This document shows, one piece after another, positions 1 to 7,780 of a stretch of 45,028 bases of DNA. Where the stretch lies: contig DATARN010000101.1 of the NCBI GenBank assembly GCA_036264135.1, positions 1 through 45,028 of the forward strand, given 5' to 3'. A model generated the notes under the pieces. That model ran no database searches. It saw nothing but the letters and a program-made list of their open reading frames with translations, and was not told the DNA's origin. The first letter of the stretch is position 1; every line of letters starts with the position of its first letter. The DNA is from DATARN01 sp036264135 (GTDB lineage: Bacteria > Actinomycetota > Acidimicrobiia > Acidimicrobiales > Palsa-688). A program made the position numbers and the translations under genes.

Positions 1-760
1 GGGTGGCGGCCATCGTCCCGTCCCTGGTGACGATCAGGGCGTTGTGCCCGGGAAGCGTTTCGATCCACCGCAGGGCCGCCGGCCCCATGGCGAAGGCGGC
101 GGTGGCGTAGGCGTCGACGACGGTCAGTGAGCGGCCGGTGACGGTGACGCTGGCCAACTCATCGGCGGGTTGGCCGGTGCGGGGATTGATGATGTGGTGG
201 CCGCGCTCGGAGATCCCGGACGTGGCGACGGCGAAGTCCCTGCCGGTCACGGTGGTGACCAGGCGGGTCCCGTCGAGGGGGTCGCTGATGCCGATGGTCC
301 ACGGCCGCGACGGGGCGGCTTCGCCGGCGATTTGGATGTCGCCGCCGCCGTTGATGGCGTGGTTGTGGCTGCCGTGGTGTCGGAGGATCTGGCTAGCCCG
401 CTCGATCGCCCATCCTTTCACCACCCCGGTGGGATCGGGCTGGCCCTGGTACCGGGCGCTGAAATAGCCGTTGGTTTGCTGTTCCAGCCTGGCGCAGAGG
501 GCGAGCACCGCACCGACGTCGGGGTCGGCGCCGGCGACGGAAACTTCGCCTCGCTGGAGGCGGCTGATGTCGCTGTCGGGCTGGTAGGTGCTGAACACCG
601 CGTCGACGTGGTGCAGCCAGGCAACGACTTCGCCGATGGCCAGGCGCCATGGGTCGCCGTCCGCCGCCGGCGCCGGGTCGCGTATGTCGATGGTGAACAC
701 CGTCCCCATGCAGGCCTCGACACGGACCGCCGGCTGCCGCCGGGCGGTGGCGACGGTCAT
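1..760 (-). CDS. apbE: FAD:protein FMN transferase (ApbE), 3' part missing at window edge
   Basis: About 253 residues are visible before the reading frame runs off base 1 without a stop, so the C-terminal end lies outside the window. ApbE attaches FMN from FAD to a Thr in exported flavoproteins, using Mg2+. Family motifs read in order: an FSTYQPDSDISRLQRGE block, DPTGVVKGWAIERA, the NGGGDI loop, ATSGISERGHHIINPRTG, and VVDAYATAAFAMG with the conserved Asp/Thr metal-site region. The ATG overlaps the stop of the upstream FMN-binding gene (ATGA, 757-760), so the two are translationally coupled. That neighbour is the obvious substrate. No signal peptide is visible at the start (MTVATARRQ), so it may act inside the cell or start differently. 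Confidence 0.93.
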   Translation of the reverse strand, partial: MTVATARRQPAVRVEACMGTVFTIDIRDPAPAADGDPWRLAIGEVVAWLHHVDAVFSTYQPDSDISRLQRGEVSVAGADPDVGAVLALCARLEQQTNGYFSARYQGQPDPTGVVKGWAIERASQILRHHGSHNHAINGGGDIQIAGEAAPSRPWTIGISDPLDGTRLVTTVTGRDFAVATSGISERGHHIINPRTGQPADELASVTVTGRSLTVVDAYATAAFAMGPAALRWIETLPGHNALIVTRDGTMAAT

Positions 761-1281
761 GCCACCCCCGCCTTGCTCAGGGCGCTCTGCAATGACGTGA
801 TGTACCCGCTGGAGGTGTAGGTGGCGCCGCTGACCATGTCGATCTGGGCGCTCTTGGCGGCCAGGGCCTCCTGGTTGAGCTGGGGAATGGCGAACGAGTT
901 GATCTCCTGGTCCCGGGAGCTGCCGGTCGGGTACTCCACCGCCCTCACCGCGGTGACCTGGCCGCCGGTGACGGTGATCTGGACTTTGACCGGGCCGTAG
1001 CGAGTCGACGCCGCGCTACCCGTGACCGTCTTCGTGACGGGGGCGCCGGTGGTCGGGCTGGTCGACCCCGAGGCCGCTCCGGGGGTACCGGAAGTGGGGG
1101 CGGTCGGTGAGGTCGGCGCCCCGTTGGCGGTCGGCGCGCTGGTGGTCGGCGAGGTGGTGATCGGGGCGCCCGTGGACGGGCCGACGGCGACGGTGGCTTG
1201 AGGCGCCGAGCGGGTCTTGAACGACAGGAGCATGATGAGCCCGACGATCGTGCCGACCGCGGTGATGATGACTCGTCGCAT
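757..1281 (-). CDS. Exported FMN-binding domain protein, substrate of ApbE
   Basis: 174 residues. The N-terminus has a membrane anchor or uncleaved signal (about residues 3-22), followed by a long Thr/Ser/Ala/Pro/Gly linker (about 30-85). The C-terminal FMN_bind domain ends in D-M-V-S-G-A-T (148-154), an exact match to the Dxx(s/t)gA(T/S) motif that ApbE modifies; Thr154 is the predicted covalent FMN acceptor. The family (RnfG/NqrC-like) carries electrons on the outer face of the membrane. A good Shine-Dalgarno (AAAGGAG) lies 6 bases before the ATG. It sits between the membrane reductase, 40 bases upstream, and apbE, with which it overlaps by 4 bases. The physiological electron acceptor is not evident. 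Confidence 0.92.
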   Translation of the reverse strand: MRRVIITAVGTIVGLIMLLSFKTRSAPQATVAVGPSTGAPITTSPTTSAPTANGAPTSPTAPTSGTPGAASGSTSPTTGAPVTKTVTGSAASTRYGPVKVQITVTGGQVTAVRAVEYPTGSSRDQEINSFAIPQLNQEALAAKSAQIDMVSGATYTSSGYITSLQSALSKAGVA

Positions 1282-1321
1282 CTTGGGCTCCTTTCCTGGG
1301 GACGTTTCTTGGGAGGGTGAC

Positions 1322-2704
1322 TTAGAACTCGAACGACTCGTGGTGGATCTGGCGCCCCGGCACCCCGGCGCGGCGCAGGGCGCGGCGGACCGACTCGGCC
1401 ATGCCGGCCGGGCCGCACACGTACACGTCGTGCTGCTTCAGATCGGCGACATTGGAGGCCAGGGCCCGGGGAGAGAGCGGGTCGTAGCCGAGCTCGGCGC
1501 GCCGGCCGATCACGAAGTGGAGCCGGGCGTGGCGCCGGCGGGCGAGCTGCTCGAGTTCGTCGCGGAACACGATGTCGGCCGGCTCGCTGGCCCGGTAGAG
1601 AAGGGTCAGGTCGCCCGGGGCGGCGGGCAGCGTCTCGAACAGGGCTCGCAACGGCGTGATCCCGATGCCACCCCCGATGAGCAGCACCTTGCGCCGGCGC
1701 CGCACCGCGGCGGTCACCGCGCCGTAGGGTCCTTCGGCCATGACCGGTGTCCCCGGTTTGACGGCGGCGACGGCGGCGCTGTGGTCGCCCAAATCCTTGA
1801 TGGTGATGCGTAGGTGATTCGGGCGGGGGCCGGCGGACAGCGAGTACGGCGAGGACGTCCACCACAGTCCGGGGGACAAGAAGCGCCACCGGAAGAACTG
1901 GCCGGACTCGGCTCGCAGCTCGTCGAGATGGCGCCCGTGGATGACCACGCTGACGACATTCGGGCCCTCCCGTGTCACGGCCAGCACCCGCATCCGGTGG
2001 CGGAACGCCTGGCGGATCGGGGTGATGAACCGGTACCACAAGATGGCGGCAGCCACCGCGGCGTACATGGCCGCCCACAGCGCCCGGGCCATGGGGTGGG
2101 TCATGAAGTCGGCGCCGGTTGCGAACTGGTGGCTGAAGGCCAGGGCCACCGCCAGATAGGTATAGAAGTGCAGGTAGTACCACGTCTCGTAGCGCAGCCG
2201 GCGGCGGGCGGCGCGCGCCGAGGTCACGCCCACAACGACGAGGAGAAGGCCGGCCACGGTGGCGGCCATGACGTCGGGATAGGTCATCAGGAGGGTGCTT
2301 GTCTGGTGGACGACGTTGGTATGGGCGCTCACCGCGTAGCCCCAGACGATGAGGAGGGAGTGGGCGACGACCAGGCTCACCGCGTAGCGGCCGCCCTTGG
2401 AGTGCCACCGCGCCAGGCGGTCGGCGCCGATACCGCGCTCCAGCGGGGGGATGCGAGCCATCAACGCAACCAGGACGACGACCGCGTACCCGGCCAGCAG
2501 CCCGGTGATCCGGCCGGCATTGGTCAGCCAGTCACCGAAGCCGTGCACCACCGGGGTGTCGTGCCACCACAACCAGATGGCCGCCGCCGCCCCGGCCCCG
2601 ATCACGGCCAGCACCGCCCCCGGATGGGCGCGCCGCGCCGCCGGCGGGGGGACCGGCGGCGCCGCCGTCACGCCCGGCCGGCGCTCCTGCAGGACTGCGG
2701 TCAT
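1322..2704 (-). CDS. Ferric-reductase-like transmembrane FAD/NAD(P)H oxidoreductase
   Basis: 460 residues from ATG 2704. The open frame continues upstream to 2953 through a repeat-rich non-coding stretch, so I reject the longer start. The first half is a multi-helix ferric-reductase-type domain. Candidate heme ligands are the His residues in the AHSLLIVWGY helix and in the YLHFYTYLAVALAFSHQF helix. The second half is an FNR-type module with the FAD motif SSPYSLSAGP, the pyridine-nucleotide motif LLIGGGIGITP, a CGPAGM motif and a C-terminal aromatic (FEF). It should move electrons from cytosolic NAD(P)H across the membrane, presumably to the downstream FMN protein. First gene of the reductase/FMN-bind/apbE operon. 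Iron reduction is only one possibility. Confidence 0.9.
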   Translation of the reverse strand: MTAVLQERRPGVTAAPPVPPPAARRAHPGAVLAVIGAGAAAAIWLWWHDTPVVHGFGDWLTNAGRITGLLAGYAVVVLVALMARIPPLERGIGADRLARWHSKGGRYAVSLVVAHSLLIVWGYAVSAHTNVVHQTSTLLMTYPDVMAATVAGLLLVVVGVTSARAARRRLRYETWYYLHFYTYLAVALAFSHQFATGADFMTHPMARALWAAMYAAVAAAILWYRFITPIRQAFRHRMRVLAVTREGPNVVSVVIHGRHLDELRAESGQFFRWRFLSPGLWWTSSPYSLSAGPRPNHLRITIKDLGDHSAAVAAVKPGTPVMAEGPYGAVTAAVRRRRKVLLIGGGIGITPLRALFETLPAAPGDLTLLYRASEPADIVFRDELEQLARRRHARLHFVIGRRAELGYDPLSPRALASNVADLKQHDVYVCGPAGMAESVRRALRRAGVPGRQIHHESFEF

Positions 2705-2860
2705 GTTGAGCCAGGATCGGGCAGTCCGCTGTGAGCAGACATAAGGGAACCTGTGAAATCGCTCAGAGTTCCGTTCCCGACCTCGCTGGCATTGACCCGC
2801 ACGGCCCCGACCGTACGGGCCGGTTGGGCAAGAACCTGGCAGAGCCGGGTAAAGGTCTCG

Positions 2861-2960
2861 TAAGACCTTGCCGGCGAAGTCCGGAACAGCCCTGCCGGCG
2901 AAGTCGGGTGCGACCTTGCCGGCGCCAGTCGGGTACGACCCTGCCGGCGCCATGCTTCCG
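2861..2960. repeat. Four tandem 25-bp imperfect repeats
   Basis: Four head-to-tail units of 25 bases (2861, 2886, 2911, 2936) share the core CCTTGCCGGCGAAGTC or CCCTGCCGGCGCCAGTC. Copies 1-2 have 'gaagtc' and copies 3-4 'gccagtc'. They lie in the 272-base space between the HTH gene and the start of the ferric-reductase gene. Degenerate partial copies may extend upstream (around 2835-2860). There is no spacer/repeat alternation, so it is not CRISPR. Function unknown: regulatory array or slipped-strand repeat. Confidence 0.75.
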
Positions 2961-2976
2961 GCGCCCGACGGGCGGA

Positions 2977-3207
2977 CTAGATGAACGAGGCGCGGACCGC
3001 CATGGCAACCGCATGGGTGCGGTTGCGGGCACCCAGTCGGCGGACGATGAGGTGGACCTCTCGTTTGATCGTGCTCTCGGCGTAGTCCAGTTCCTGGGCG
3101 ATATCCGCCACCGAGTAACCCTCGGACAGAAGGCGCAGGACCATGACGTCCCGGGGTTTCAGTTCGTCGTCGGGCGCCGGCCCTGCCGGGCGGGACCTAG
3201 CCGCCAT
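2977..3207 (-). CDS. Stand-alone LuxR/NarL-type HTH protein
   Basis: 76 residues consisting almost only of a LuxR-type helix-turn-helix (about 17-72): LKPRDVMVLRLLSEGYSVAD, then IAQELDYAESTIKREVHLIV with the recognition helix, then NRTHAVAMAVRA. There is no receiver or ligand domain. Proteins of this class normally carry an N-terminal sensory domain, so this one may act as a GerE-like single-domain regulator. The start overlaps the end of the DUF3618 gene by 11 bases, making it the last gene of the four-gene operon from 5388, so its level should follow that operon's promoter. Target genes cannot be seen. Confidence 0.85.
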   Translation of the reverse strand: MAARSRPAGPAPDDELKPRDVMVLRLLSEGYSVADIAQELDYAESTIKREVHLIVRRLGARNRTHAVAMAVRASFI

Positions 3208-4060
3208 AGATCCTTGGCTGGCGCGGGCGAGGTCGGCGTACGGCGGGGACGGCGATAGGTTCGGCCGAAGGATCGTCAGAAGAATCGGAGATCTCGTCCT
3301 TGGTCTGGGCGGCGACCGTTTCGGCGTGGCCCCGGATGTCTCCGGCGGCCTCTTGGACCTCGCCCTTGATCTCGGCTGCCGAGCCTGCCGCCTCCTCCTT
3401 CAGCTCGTCGACGGAGCTTGCCGCCTCGGCCTTCACCCGCTCGGTGGCGTCGGTCGCCACGCTCTTCACCTGCTCCAGGCTCTGCTGGGCGGACTGCCCC
3501 AGCTTCTGACCGATCTGCTTCCCGGTCTCCTTCGCCTCCTCGGCGATAGGCCGGATGCCTTCTTGTAGCCGGTCGGTCAGCTGCTGTTCCTTTTCCGTGG
3601 GCGGCAGAATCGAGGCCAACAGGAATCCGGCCGCGAACGTGAGCAATCCTGCGGCCATCGGGTTGCCCTCGGCGCGCTGGCGAGCGGCGTTGGGGGCGTC
3701 TTGAAGGGTGCCCAGAGCCGATCGGGCCGCGTCCCCGGCACGCCCGGCGATATCGGTCCCCGGTTGGCTGCCGCCGTTTCCGGACCATCCGCCGTCGCCC
3801 CCACCGCCCACGGCATCCGGCCCGTCATTGGAGAAGCCCATCACATGTCGAAAACCGTCCCGCAACTTGTCTCCTTGCCGCCTGGCGACGCGCGTCGGGC
3901 TGACCTTCTCCTTTACTTCCTCCACCTTTTCGGCCACGTTCTCCTTGGTCCGGGCCACAACCTTGGCGGGTGCCACCCGGTCGCTTAGCTCCTCCAAGGT
4001 CTGGCCCAGGTCGCCGCGCACCCGGTCGATGTCCCGCCGTACGTCATCGGTGCTGGTCAC
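3197..4060 (-). CDS. DUF3618 membrane-anchored helical protein
   Basis: 287 residues from GTG 4060, chosen because GTGA overlaps the upstream stop and AAGGGAG precedes it; the open frame to 4297 runs antisense inside the neighbour. The N-terminal part (about 1-35, DVRRDIDRVRGDLGQTLEEL) matches DUF3618. A charged helix, a Gly/Asn-rich linker and one membrane segment (AAGLLTFAAGFLLASILPP, about 150-170) follow. The C-terminal half is a long Glu/Lys/Ala/Gln-rich helix resembling late-embryogenesis or apolipoprotein-like repeats. Such proteins often sit beside holin-X proteins in actinobacteria and are linked to envelope or stress functions; biochemical role unknown. Confidence 0.85.
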   Translation of the reverse strand: MTSTDDVRRDIDRVRGDLGQTLEELSDRVAPAKVVARTKENVAEKVEEVKEKVSPTRVARRQGDKLRDGFRHVMGFSNDGPDAVGGGGDGGWSGNGGSQPGTDIAGRAGDAARSALGTLQDAPNAARQRAEGNPMAAGLLTFAAGFLLASILPPTEKEQQLTDRLQEGIRPIAEEAKETGKQIGQKLGQSAQQSLEQVKSVATDATERVKAEAASSVDELKEEAAGSAAEIKGEVQEAAGDIRGHAETVAAQTKDEISDSSDDPSAEPIAVPAVRRPRPRQPRIYGG

Positions 4061-4632
4061 TTCCCGTACTCCCTTCGCCCGTGTAGTTCTGACGGCGGCC
4101 CGCTCATGCCTCGCGATACCGAGGATTTGGCCACGTCGACATCGTCCTTGAGTGTCTTGATGGTCTGCGCCGGGACAGGTTTGACCTGACGCAGGCGGCG
4201 CCGCCCCTGAGCGAACAGCACGGCGGCGACGATTGCGTAGAGAACGCCGACGGCGAGGAAAGCGAATCCCGTCGGTATGACCTCCGCCAGGCCCCACGCG
4301 GCGGCGAATGACACCAGGATGCTGGCCAGGAAGACCACCACGGCCACCGCCCCAAACATCGCGCCCGCCTTGGCGGCCTTGGATGCCTGATCCTGCACCT
4401 CGAGCCGAGCCAGTTCGATTTCCTTCTGCACGAGCAGGGAAACCTGGCCGCCGAGGTTGGCGAACAACTCGCCGATGGGCCGCTCCTCCTTGGTCGCACC
4501 GGCCGACGGGTCGCCGGGGGGCTGCGAGTAGTCACGGGGCGCCGAGTAGTTCCACGGCGGCGGGTAGCTCTGGGATGGCCCCGAGTTCTGCGGCGCCGAG
4601 TAACTCCTCGACCCGGAGTAGTTGACCGCCAT
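4057..4632 (-). CDS. Actinobacterial holin-X / phage-holin-3_6 family membrane protein
   Basis: 191 residues. A Tyr/Ser/Pro-rich tail (1-45) precedes an amphipathic helix (LFANLGGQVSLLVQKEIELA, about 54-75), then two membrane segments (about 90-115 and 120-142), then a basic/polar tail. This is the PF07332-like architecture (DUF1469). Despite the name, no phage genes are nearby, and these proteins occur widely in actinobacterial chromosomes as membrane proteins of unknown function. The stop overlaps the DUF3618 start (GTGA), and the ATG follows the upstream TAA with no gap. Confidence 0.87.
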   Translation of the reverse strand: MAVNYSGSRSYSAPQNSGPSQSYPPPWNYSAPRDYSQPPGDPSAGATKEERPIGELFANLGGQVSLLVQKEIELARLEVQDQASKAAKAGAMFGAVAVVVFLASILVSFAAAWGLAEVIPTGFAFLAVGVLYAIVAAVLFAQGRRRLRQVKPVPAQTIKTLKDDVDVAKSSVSRGMSGPPSELHGRREYGK

Positions 4633-5388
4633 TTATCGACCTCCCACTCTCATCGGCGGCGGTGCGGGCGCCCTGACCGGAGGTTCCCGCAAGGGGGGTT
4701 GCCGGCCGTCGCCGCCCGGCGCCGGCGGCGACGCCGCGTCGCGGTTGCGGATCATGCGACCCACACCGAAACCGGCCACGGTCGCCCCGAGGAGGAACGC
4801 CGCCGGTCGCCGGCGGGCGAAGCGCTGCACATCGGTGACCAGCCCCTCGATACCGCGCTGGTCGATGGTCTCCGCCAGACCGTTGATGCCGTCCGAGGCG
4901 GCAAACAGCCGCTCGGCGGCCCGTCCGACGTACTCGCCCAGGTTGGGCGCGTCGGCCGGCCGTCCCTCGGCCAGTGCCTGGGCCTCCTCGGCCAGTTGGT
5001 AGAAGCCGTGACCCACACGAGAGGCGGCCTCCCGCACCTGGGCCTCGACCTGGCTCTTGGTCTCCTCGGTCAGCGAGCGGACCTGCGTCGTCACCTCGTC
5101 GGTGACCCGGCTGGCTTCCTGTTTGATCGTCCCCGCCAGGTCCTGGGTCCGTTCCGCCGCGGTGCCTGCGACGCCTTGCACCTGGTCCGCCGCGACCCGG
5201 GCCGCGTCCCGCGCCCGGTCGTTCGCAACAGTCGCCACCTCCTGCCCGGCGCCGACGGCCGACCTGGCGATCCGGGTCCTTCTGGGGGGCGCCTCCCCGG
5301 CGCCGACGTCTCCACCGGCGCTGCGAGGTTCCTGCAGGCCGGTGCCTGTCCGGCCAGGACTGTTCGTTTCCTGCGGCTGCTGCTGCAC
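4633..5388 (-). CDS. Coiled-coil/helical protein with C-terminal membrane helix, YqjD/DUF883-like
   Basis: 251 residues from GTG 5388. The frame is open to ATG 5478, but a SigB-type promoter (5427-5452) lies within that extension, so only downstream starts would be on the transcript; a GGAG sits 5 bases before this GTG. The N-terminal 30 residues are Gln/Pro-rich. The middle is a long Ala/Glu/Gln helical region (VAADQVQGVAGTAAERTQDL onward). Near the C-terminus RRPAAFLLGATVAGFGVGRM looks like a membrane helix with a glycine motif, and a Pro-rich tail follows. The layout resembles ribosome/membrane-associated YqjD or DUF883 proteins, but I cannot assign a family. First gene of the stress operon. 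Confidence 0.8.
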   Translation of the reverse strand: MQQQPQETNSPGRTGTGLQEPRSAGGDVGAGEAPPRRTRIARSAVGAGQEVATVANDRARDAARVAADQVQGVAGTAAERTQDLAGTIKQEASRVTDEVTTQVRSLTEETKSQVEAQVREAASRVGHGFYQLAEEAQALAEGRPADAPNLGEYVGRAAERLFAASDGINGLAETIDQRGIEGLVTDVQRFARRRPAAFLLGATVAGFGVGRMIRNRDAASPPAPGGDGRQPPLREPPVRAPAPPPMRVGGR

Positions 5389-5426
5389 TCCGTCTCCATC
5401 CCTGTCGTCGCCGATTGTTTCGGCCG

Positions 5427-5452
5427 ATACCCATTGCCAAACGGGCATAAAC
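5427..5452 (-). promoter_or_regulatory. SigB/SigF-type stress promoter (GTTT-N16-GGGTAT)
   Basis: On the minus strand, GTTT (5452-5449) is followed after 16 bases by GGGTAT (5432-5427). This matches the actinobacterial SigB/SigF consensus GTTT-N14-17-GGGTA. The predicted transcription start is near 5420, about 30 bases before GTG 5388. It would drive the coiled-coil, holin-X, DUF3618 and HTH genes as one transcript. Confidence 0.65.
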
Positions 5453-5554
5453 GACAGGCGCACCTTGACACCAAGCATCTCGACGACGGGCCATGGGGCT
5501 GCCGGAGGGAGGGGGCGAAGAAATCTCGGCCCGGCTGTCGATGTTGGCGGCCGC

Positions 5555-5572
5555 CACTCGGCAATCCGAGTG
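5555..5572. promoter_or_regulatory. Perfect 7-bp hairpin in the VOC gene leader
   Basis: CACTCGG-CAAT-CCGAGTG forms a perfect 7-base stem with a 4-base loop, ending 30 bases before the ATG at 5603 and outside the Shine-Dalgarno. It could be an operator or a weak transcript structure; there is no T-run for a terminator. Confidence 0.4.
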
Positions 5573-5602
5573 ACAACCCACTACCCCTGAAGGAGAAAGA
5601 CC

Positions 5603-5986
5603 ATGAGCACCCGAGTGAGCAAGCTGGCCAACGTCATCGTTCCTGTCGCCGACCAGGACCGCGCCCTGGCGTTCTACACCGACGTGGTTGGGCTCGAGAT
5701 TCGCGCCGACGTGCCGTTCGGCGACGGCAACCGCTGGATCGAGGTGGCCCCGGCCGGCGCCGACACGGTGATCGCCCTCGCTCCCCCCGGCCCCACGGCG
5801 ATTACGGGCGGCGAGGAGACCGGAATCTCGCTGCAGACCGACGACGTCGACGCCTATTACGCCCAACTCAAGAGCCTGGGCGCAGACGTCGACCCCGAGA
5901 TCAGCCGATTCGGCGACGCCGTCCCGCCGATGTTCTGGTTCCGTGACCCCGAGGGGAACCGCCTGCTCGTCGCCGAGGTGCGATGA
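5603..5986 (+). CDS. VOC-superfamily (glyoxalase/bleomycin-resistance-like) protein
   Basis: 127 residues, one glyoxalase-like beta-alpha-beta-beta-beta pair. Recognisable blocks: VIVPVADQDRALAFYTDVVG (11-30), ISLQTDDVDAYYAQLKSLGA (about 74-93) and the C-terminal FWFRDPEGNRLLVAEV. The C-terminal Glu of VAEV is the usual metal-ligand position. Such single-domain proteins work as dimers in lyase, dioxygenase or antibiotic-binding roles; no substrate can be named. A strong Shine-Dalgarno (AAGGAG) precedes the ATG. The MFS transporter starts 63 bases downstream, so the two may be co-transcribed. Confidence 0.88.
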   Translation: MSTRVSKLANVIVPVADQDRALAFYTDVVGLEIRADVPFGDGNRWIEVAPAGADTVIALAPPGPTAITGGEETGISLQTDDVDAYYAQLKSLGADVDPEISRFGDAVPPMFWFRDPEGNRLLVAEVR

Positions 5987-6049
5987 GCCGCAGCTGAGAA
6001 CCACGTAGACAGGGGGCGTCGGGGGCCGCGGGCCGGGTAGGCGGAGAAG

Positions 6050-7780
6050 GTGGACTCCGACCCCGGCTACAAGTGGATCGCCCTGTCGAACACCACGCTC
6101 GGGGTGTTCATGGCCAGCCTCGACGCCTCGATCGTCATCATCTCCCTGCCCGCCATCTTTCGAGGCATCCACCTGAACCCCCTCCAGCCGTCCAACATCA
6201 GCTACCTGTTGTGGCTGCTGCAGGGGTACCTCGTCGTCACCGCCGTGCTGGTGGTCACCCTCGGCCGGCTCGGCGACATGTTGGGCCGGGTCCGCATCTA
6301 CAACGCCGGTTTTGCCATCTTCACCGTGGCCTCCATTGGTTTGTCCCTGACCTGGAGCACGGGCGGCGCCGGCGCGATGGAGATGATCATCATGCGCATC
6401 GTCCAGGGCATTGGCGGGTCGATGCTCATGGCCAACTCCACCGCCATCCTCACCGACGCCTTCCCTGTGGAGCAGCGGGGGATGGCCATGGGCATCAACC
6501 AGATAGCCGGGATCTCGGGCTCGTTCATCGGGCTCATCGCCGGCGGCCTGCTGGCCGACATCGATTGGCGGCTCGTCTTCTGGGTCAGCGTGCCTGTCGG
6601 GTTGTTCGGCACGGTGTGGGCCTATCTCAAGCTGCGGGAGACCGCCGGCGGTCGTCGAGCCCGCCTGGACTGGTGGGGCAACCTCACGTTCGCCGCCGGC
6701 CTGGTCAGCATCCTCATCGGCATTACCTACGGCATACAGCCCTACGGCCACCACACGATGGGCTGGACCAGCCCGGCCGTGCTGGCCGCGCTGATCGGCG
6801 GGGTCGTGGTGCTGTTGGCGTTCGCCGCGATTGAGCTGCACAGTGCCGAGCCCATGTTCGACCTCCGCCTGTTCCGGATCCGGGCCTTCCTCGCCGGCAA
6901 CCTGGCCAGCCTGCTGGCGTCCATCGGGCGGGGCGGCCTGCAGTTCATCCTGATCATCTGGCTACAGGGAATCTGGCTTCCGCTGCATGGCTACAGCTTT
7001 GAGCGCACGCCGCTGTGGGCGGGGATCTATATGCTGCCGTTGACGGGGGGCTTCCTGCTCGCCGGGCCCATCTCCGGGGCGCTGTCCGACCGCTACGGGG
7101 CCCGCCCCTTCGCCACCGGCGGGATGGTGCTGGCCGCCGCCACGTTCCTGCTGCTGATGGAGTTGCCGGCCGATTTCGGCTATCCCGTCTTTGCTCTCCT
7201 CCTGCTGCTCAACGGCGTCGGATTCGGTTTGTTCGCCGCACCCAACACCACCGCGGTCATGAATGCCGTCCCTCCGGAGGACCGCGGCGCCGCCTCGGGG
7301 ATGCGGGCCACCTTCCAGAACAGCGGCATGGTGCTCTCCATCGGGCTGTTCTTCTCCTTCATGATCGCCGGCCTGGCGGCGACGCTGCCGACGGTCATGC
7401 GGGCCCAGTTGCTGGCCCAGGGCGTCCCCGGCCCGGCCGCGACCGCGGCCGCCCACCTTCCCCCGGTGGGCAGCCTGTTCGCCGCCTTCCTCGGTTTCAA
7501 TCCCATGTCGTCGCTCCTCGGCCCCCACGTGCTGGCCTCCCTGCCGCCGGCGCGCGCCGCCTTCATCACCGGCAAGACGTTCTTCCCCCGCCTGATCTCC
7601 ACCCCCTTCATGCACGGCCTGCGCCTGGCCTTTGTCTCCTCGGTGGTGATGTGCCTGGTGGCAGCGGCGGCGTCGTGGCTTCGCGGGGGTCGGTACGTGT
7701 ACACCCCGGCGGTGGCCCCCGACGCGCCCGCCTCGGAGCCGGAGCCGGAGCGGGCCGCGGTGGGCGCCAGCGGTCGATGA
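6050..7780 (+). CDS. DHA2-family (14-TM) MFS drug/proton antiporter
   Basis: 576 residues from a GTG start with GGAGAAG just upstream. The first helix carries LDASIVIISLPAIF, the counterpart of the DHA2 'LDxTIVNVALP' motif. GRLGDMLGRVRIY is MFS motif A between helices 2 and 3. IVQGIGGSMLMANSTAILTD and the GINQIAGISGSFIGLIAGGL antiporter motif follow, and the hydrophobic pattern fits 14 helices. A long loop near 440-500 is unusual for the family and could be periplasmic. DHA2 proteins export drugs, dyes or lipids. The stop overlaps the next gene's ATG (ATGA, 7777-7780). Confidence 0.9.
   Translation: MDSDPGYKWIALSNTTLGVFMASLDASIVIISLPAIFRGIHLNPLQPSNISYLLWLLQGYLVVTAVLVVTLGRLGDMLGRVRIYNAGFAIFTVASIGLSLTWSTGGAGAMEMIIMRIVQGIGGSMLMANSTAILTDAFPVEQRGMAMGINQIAGISGSFIGLIAGGLLADIDWRLVFWVSVPVGLFGTVWAYLKLRETAGGRRARLDWWGNLTFAAGLVSILIGITYGIQPYGHHTMGWTSPAVLAALIGGVVVLLAFAAIELHSAEPMFDLRLFRIRAFLAGNLASLLASIGRGGLQFILIIWLQGIWLPLHGYSFERTPLWAGIYMLPLTGGFLLAGPISGALSDRYGARPFATGGMVLAAATFLLLMELPADFGYPVFALLLLLNGVGFGLFAAPNTTAVMNAVPPEDRGAASGMRATFQNSGMVLSIGLFFSFMIAGLAATLPTVMRAQLLAQGVPGPAATAAAHLPPVGSLFAAFLGFNPMSSLLGPHVLASLPPARAAFITGKTFFPRLISTPFMHGLRLAFVSSVVMCLVAAAASWLRGGRYVYTPAVAPDAPASEPEPERAAVGASGR

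Noticed and set aside
945..2408. Long minus-strand open frame (487 codons) over the FMN and reductase genes
   Set aside because: Composition is Arg/Pro-rich and no family motif appears; it is an out-of-frame shadow of real genes in GC-rich DNA. The same applies to long plus-strand frames at 4699-5946, 15171-16637 and 27710-29695.
2728..2737. CTGTGAGCAG shared with the fold-back element at 10035-10044
   Set aside because: A 10-base match in 45 kb is weak evidence and no second arm is present at 2728.
2746..2772. GGAAC/GTTCC arms upstream of the ferric-reductase gene as an operator
   Set aside because: Only 5 bases match on each side with a 17-base gap; too weak to call.
2861..2960. Tandem repeats as a CRISPR array
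   Set aside because: Units are contiguous with no spacers and vary in sequence; no cas gene in the window.
4057..4632. Holin as a sign of a prophage
   Set aside because: Holin-X proteins are common chromosomal membrane proteins in actinobacteria; no phage structural or integrase gene is nearby.
4532..6841. 769-codon minus-strand frame
   Set aside because: Runs antisense to the MFS and VOC genes and through the coiled-coil gene in another frame; Arg/Gly/His-rich with no domain.
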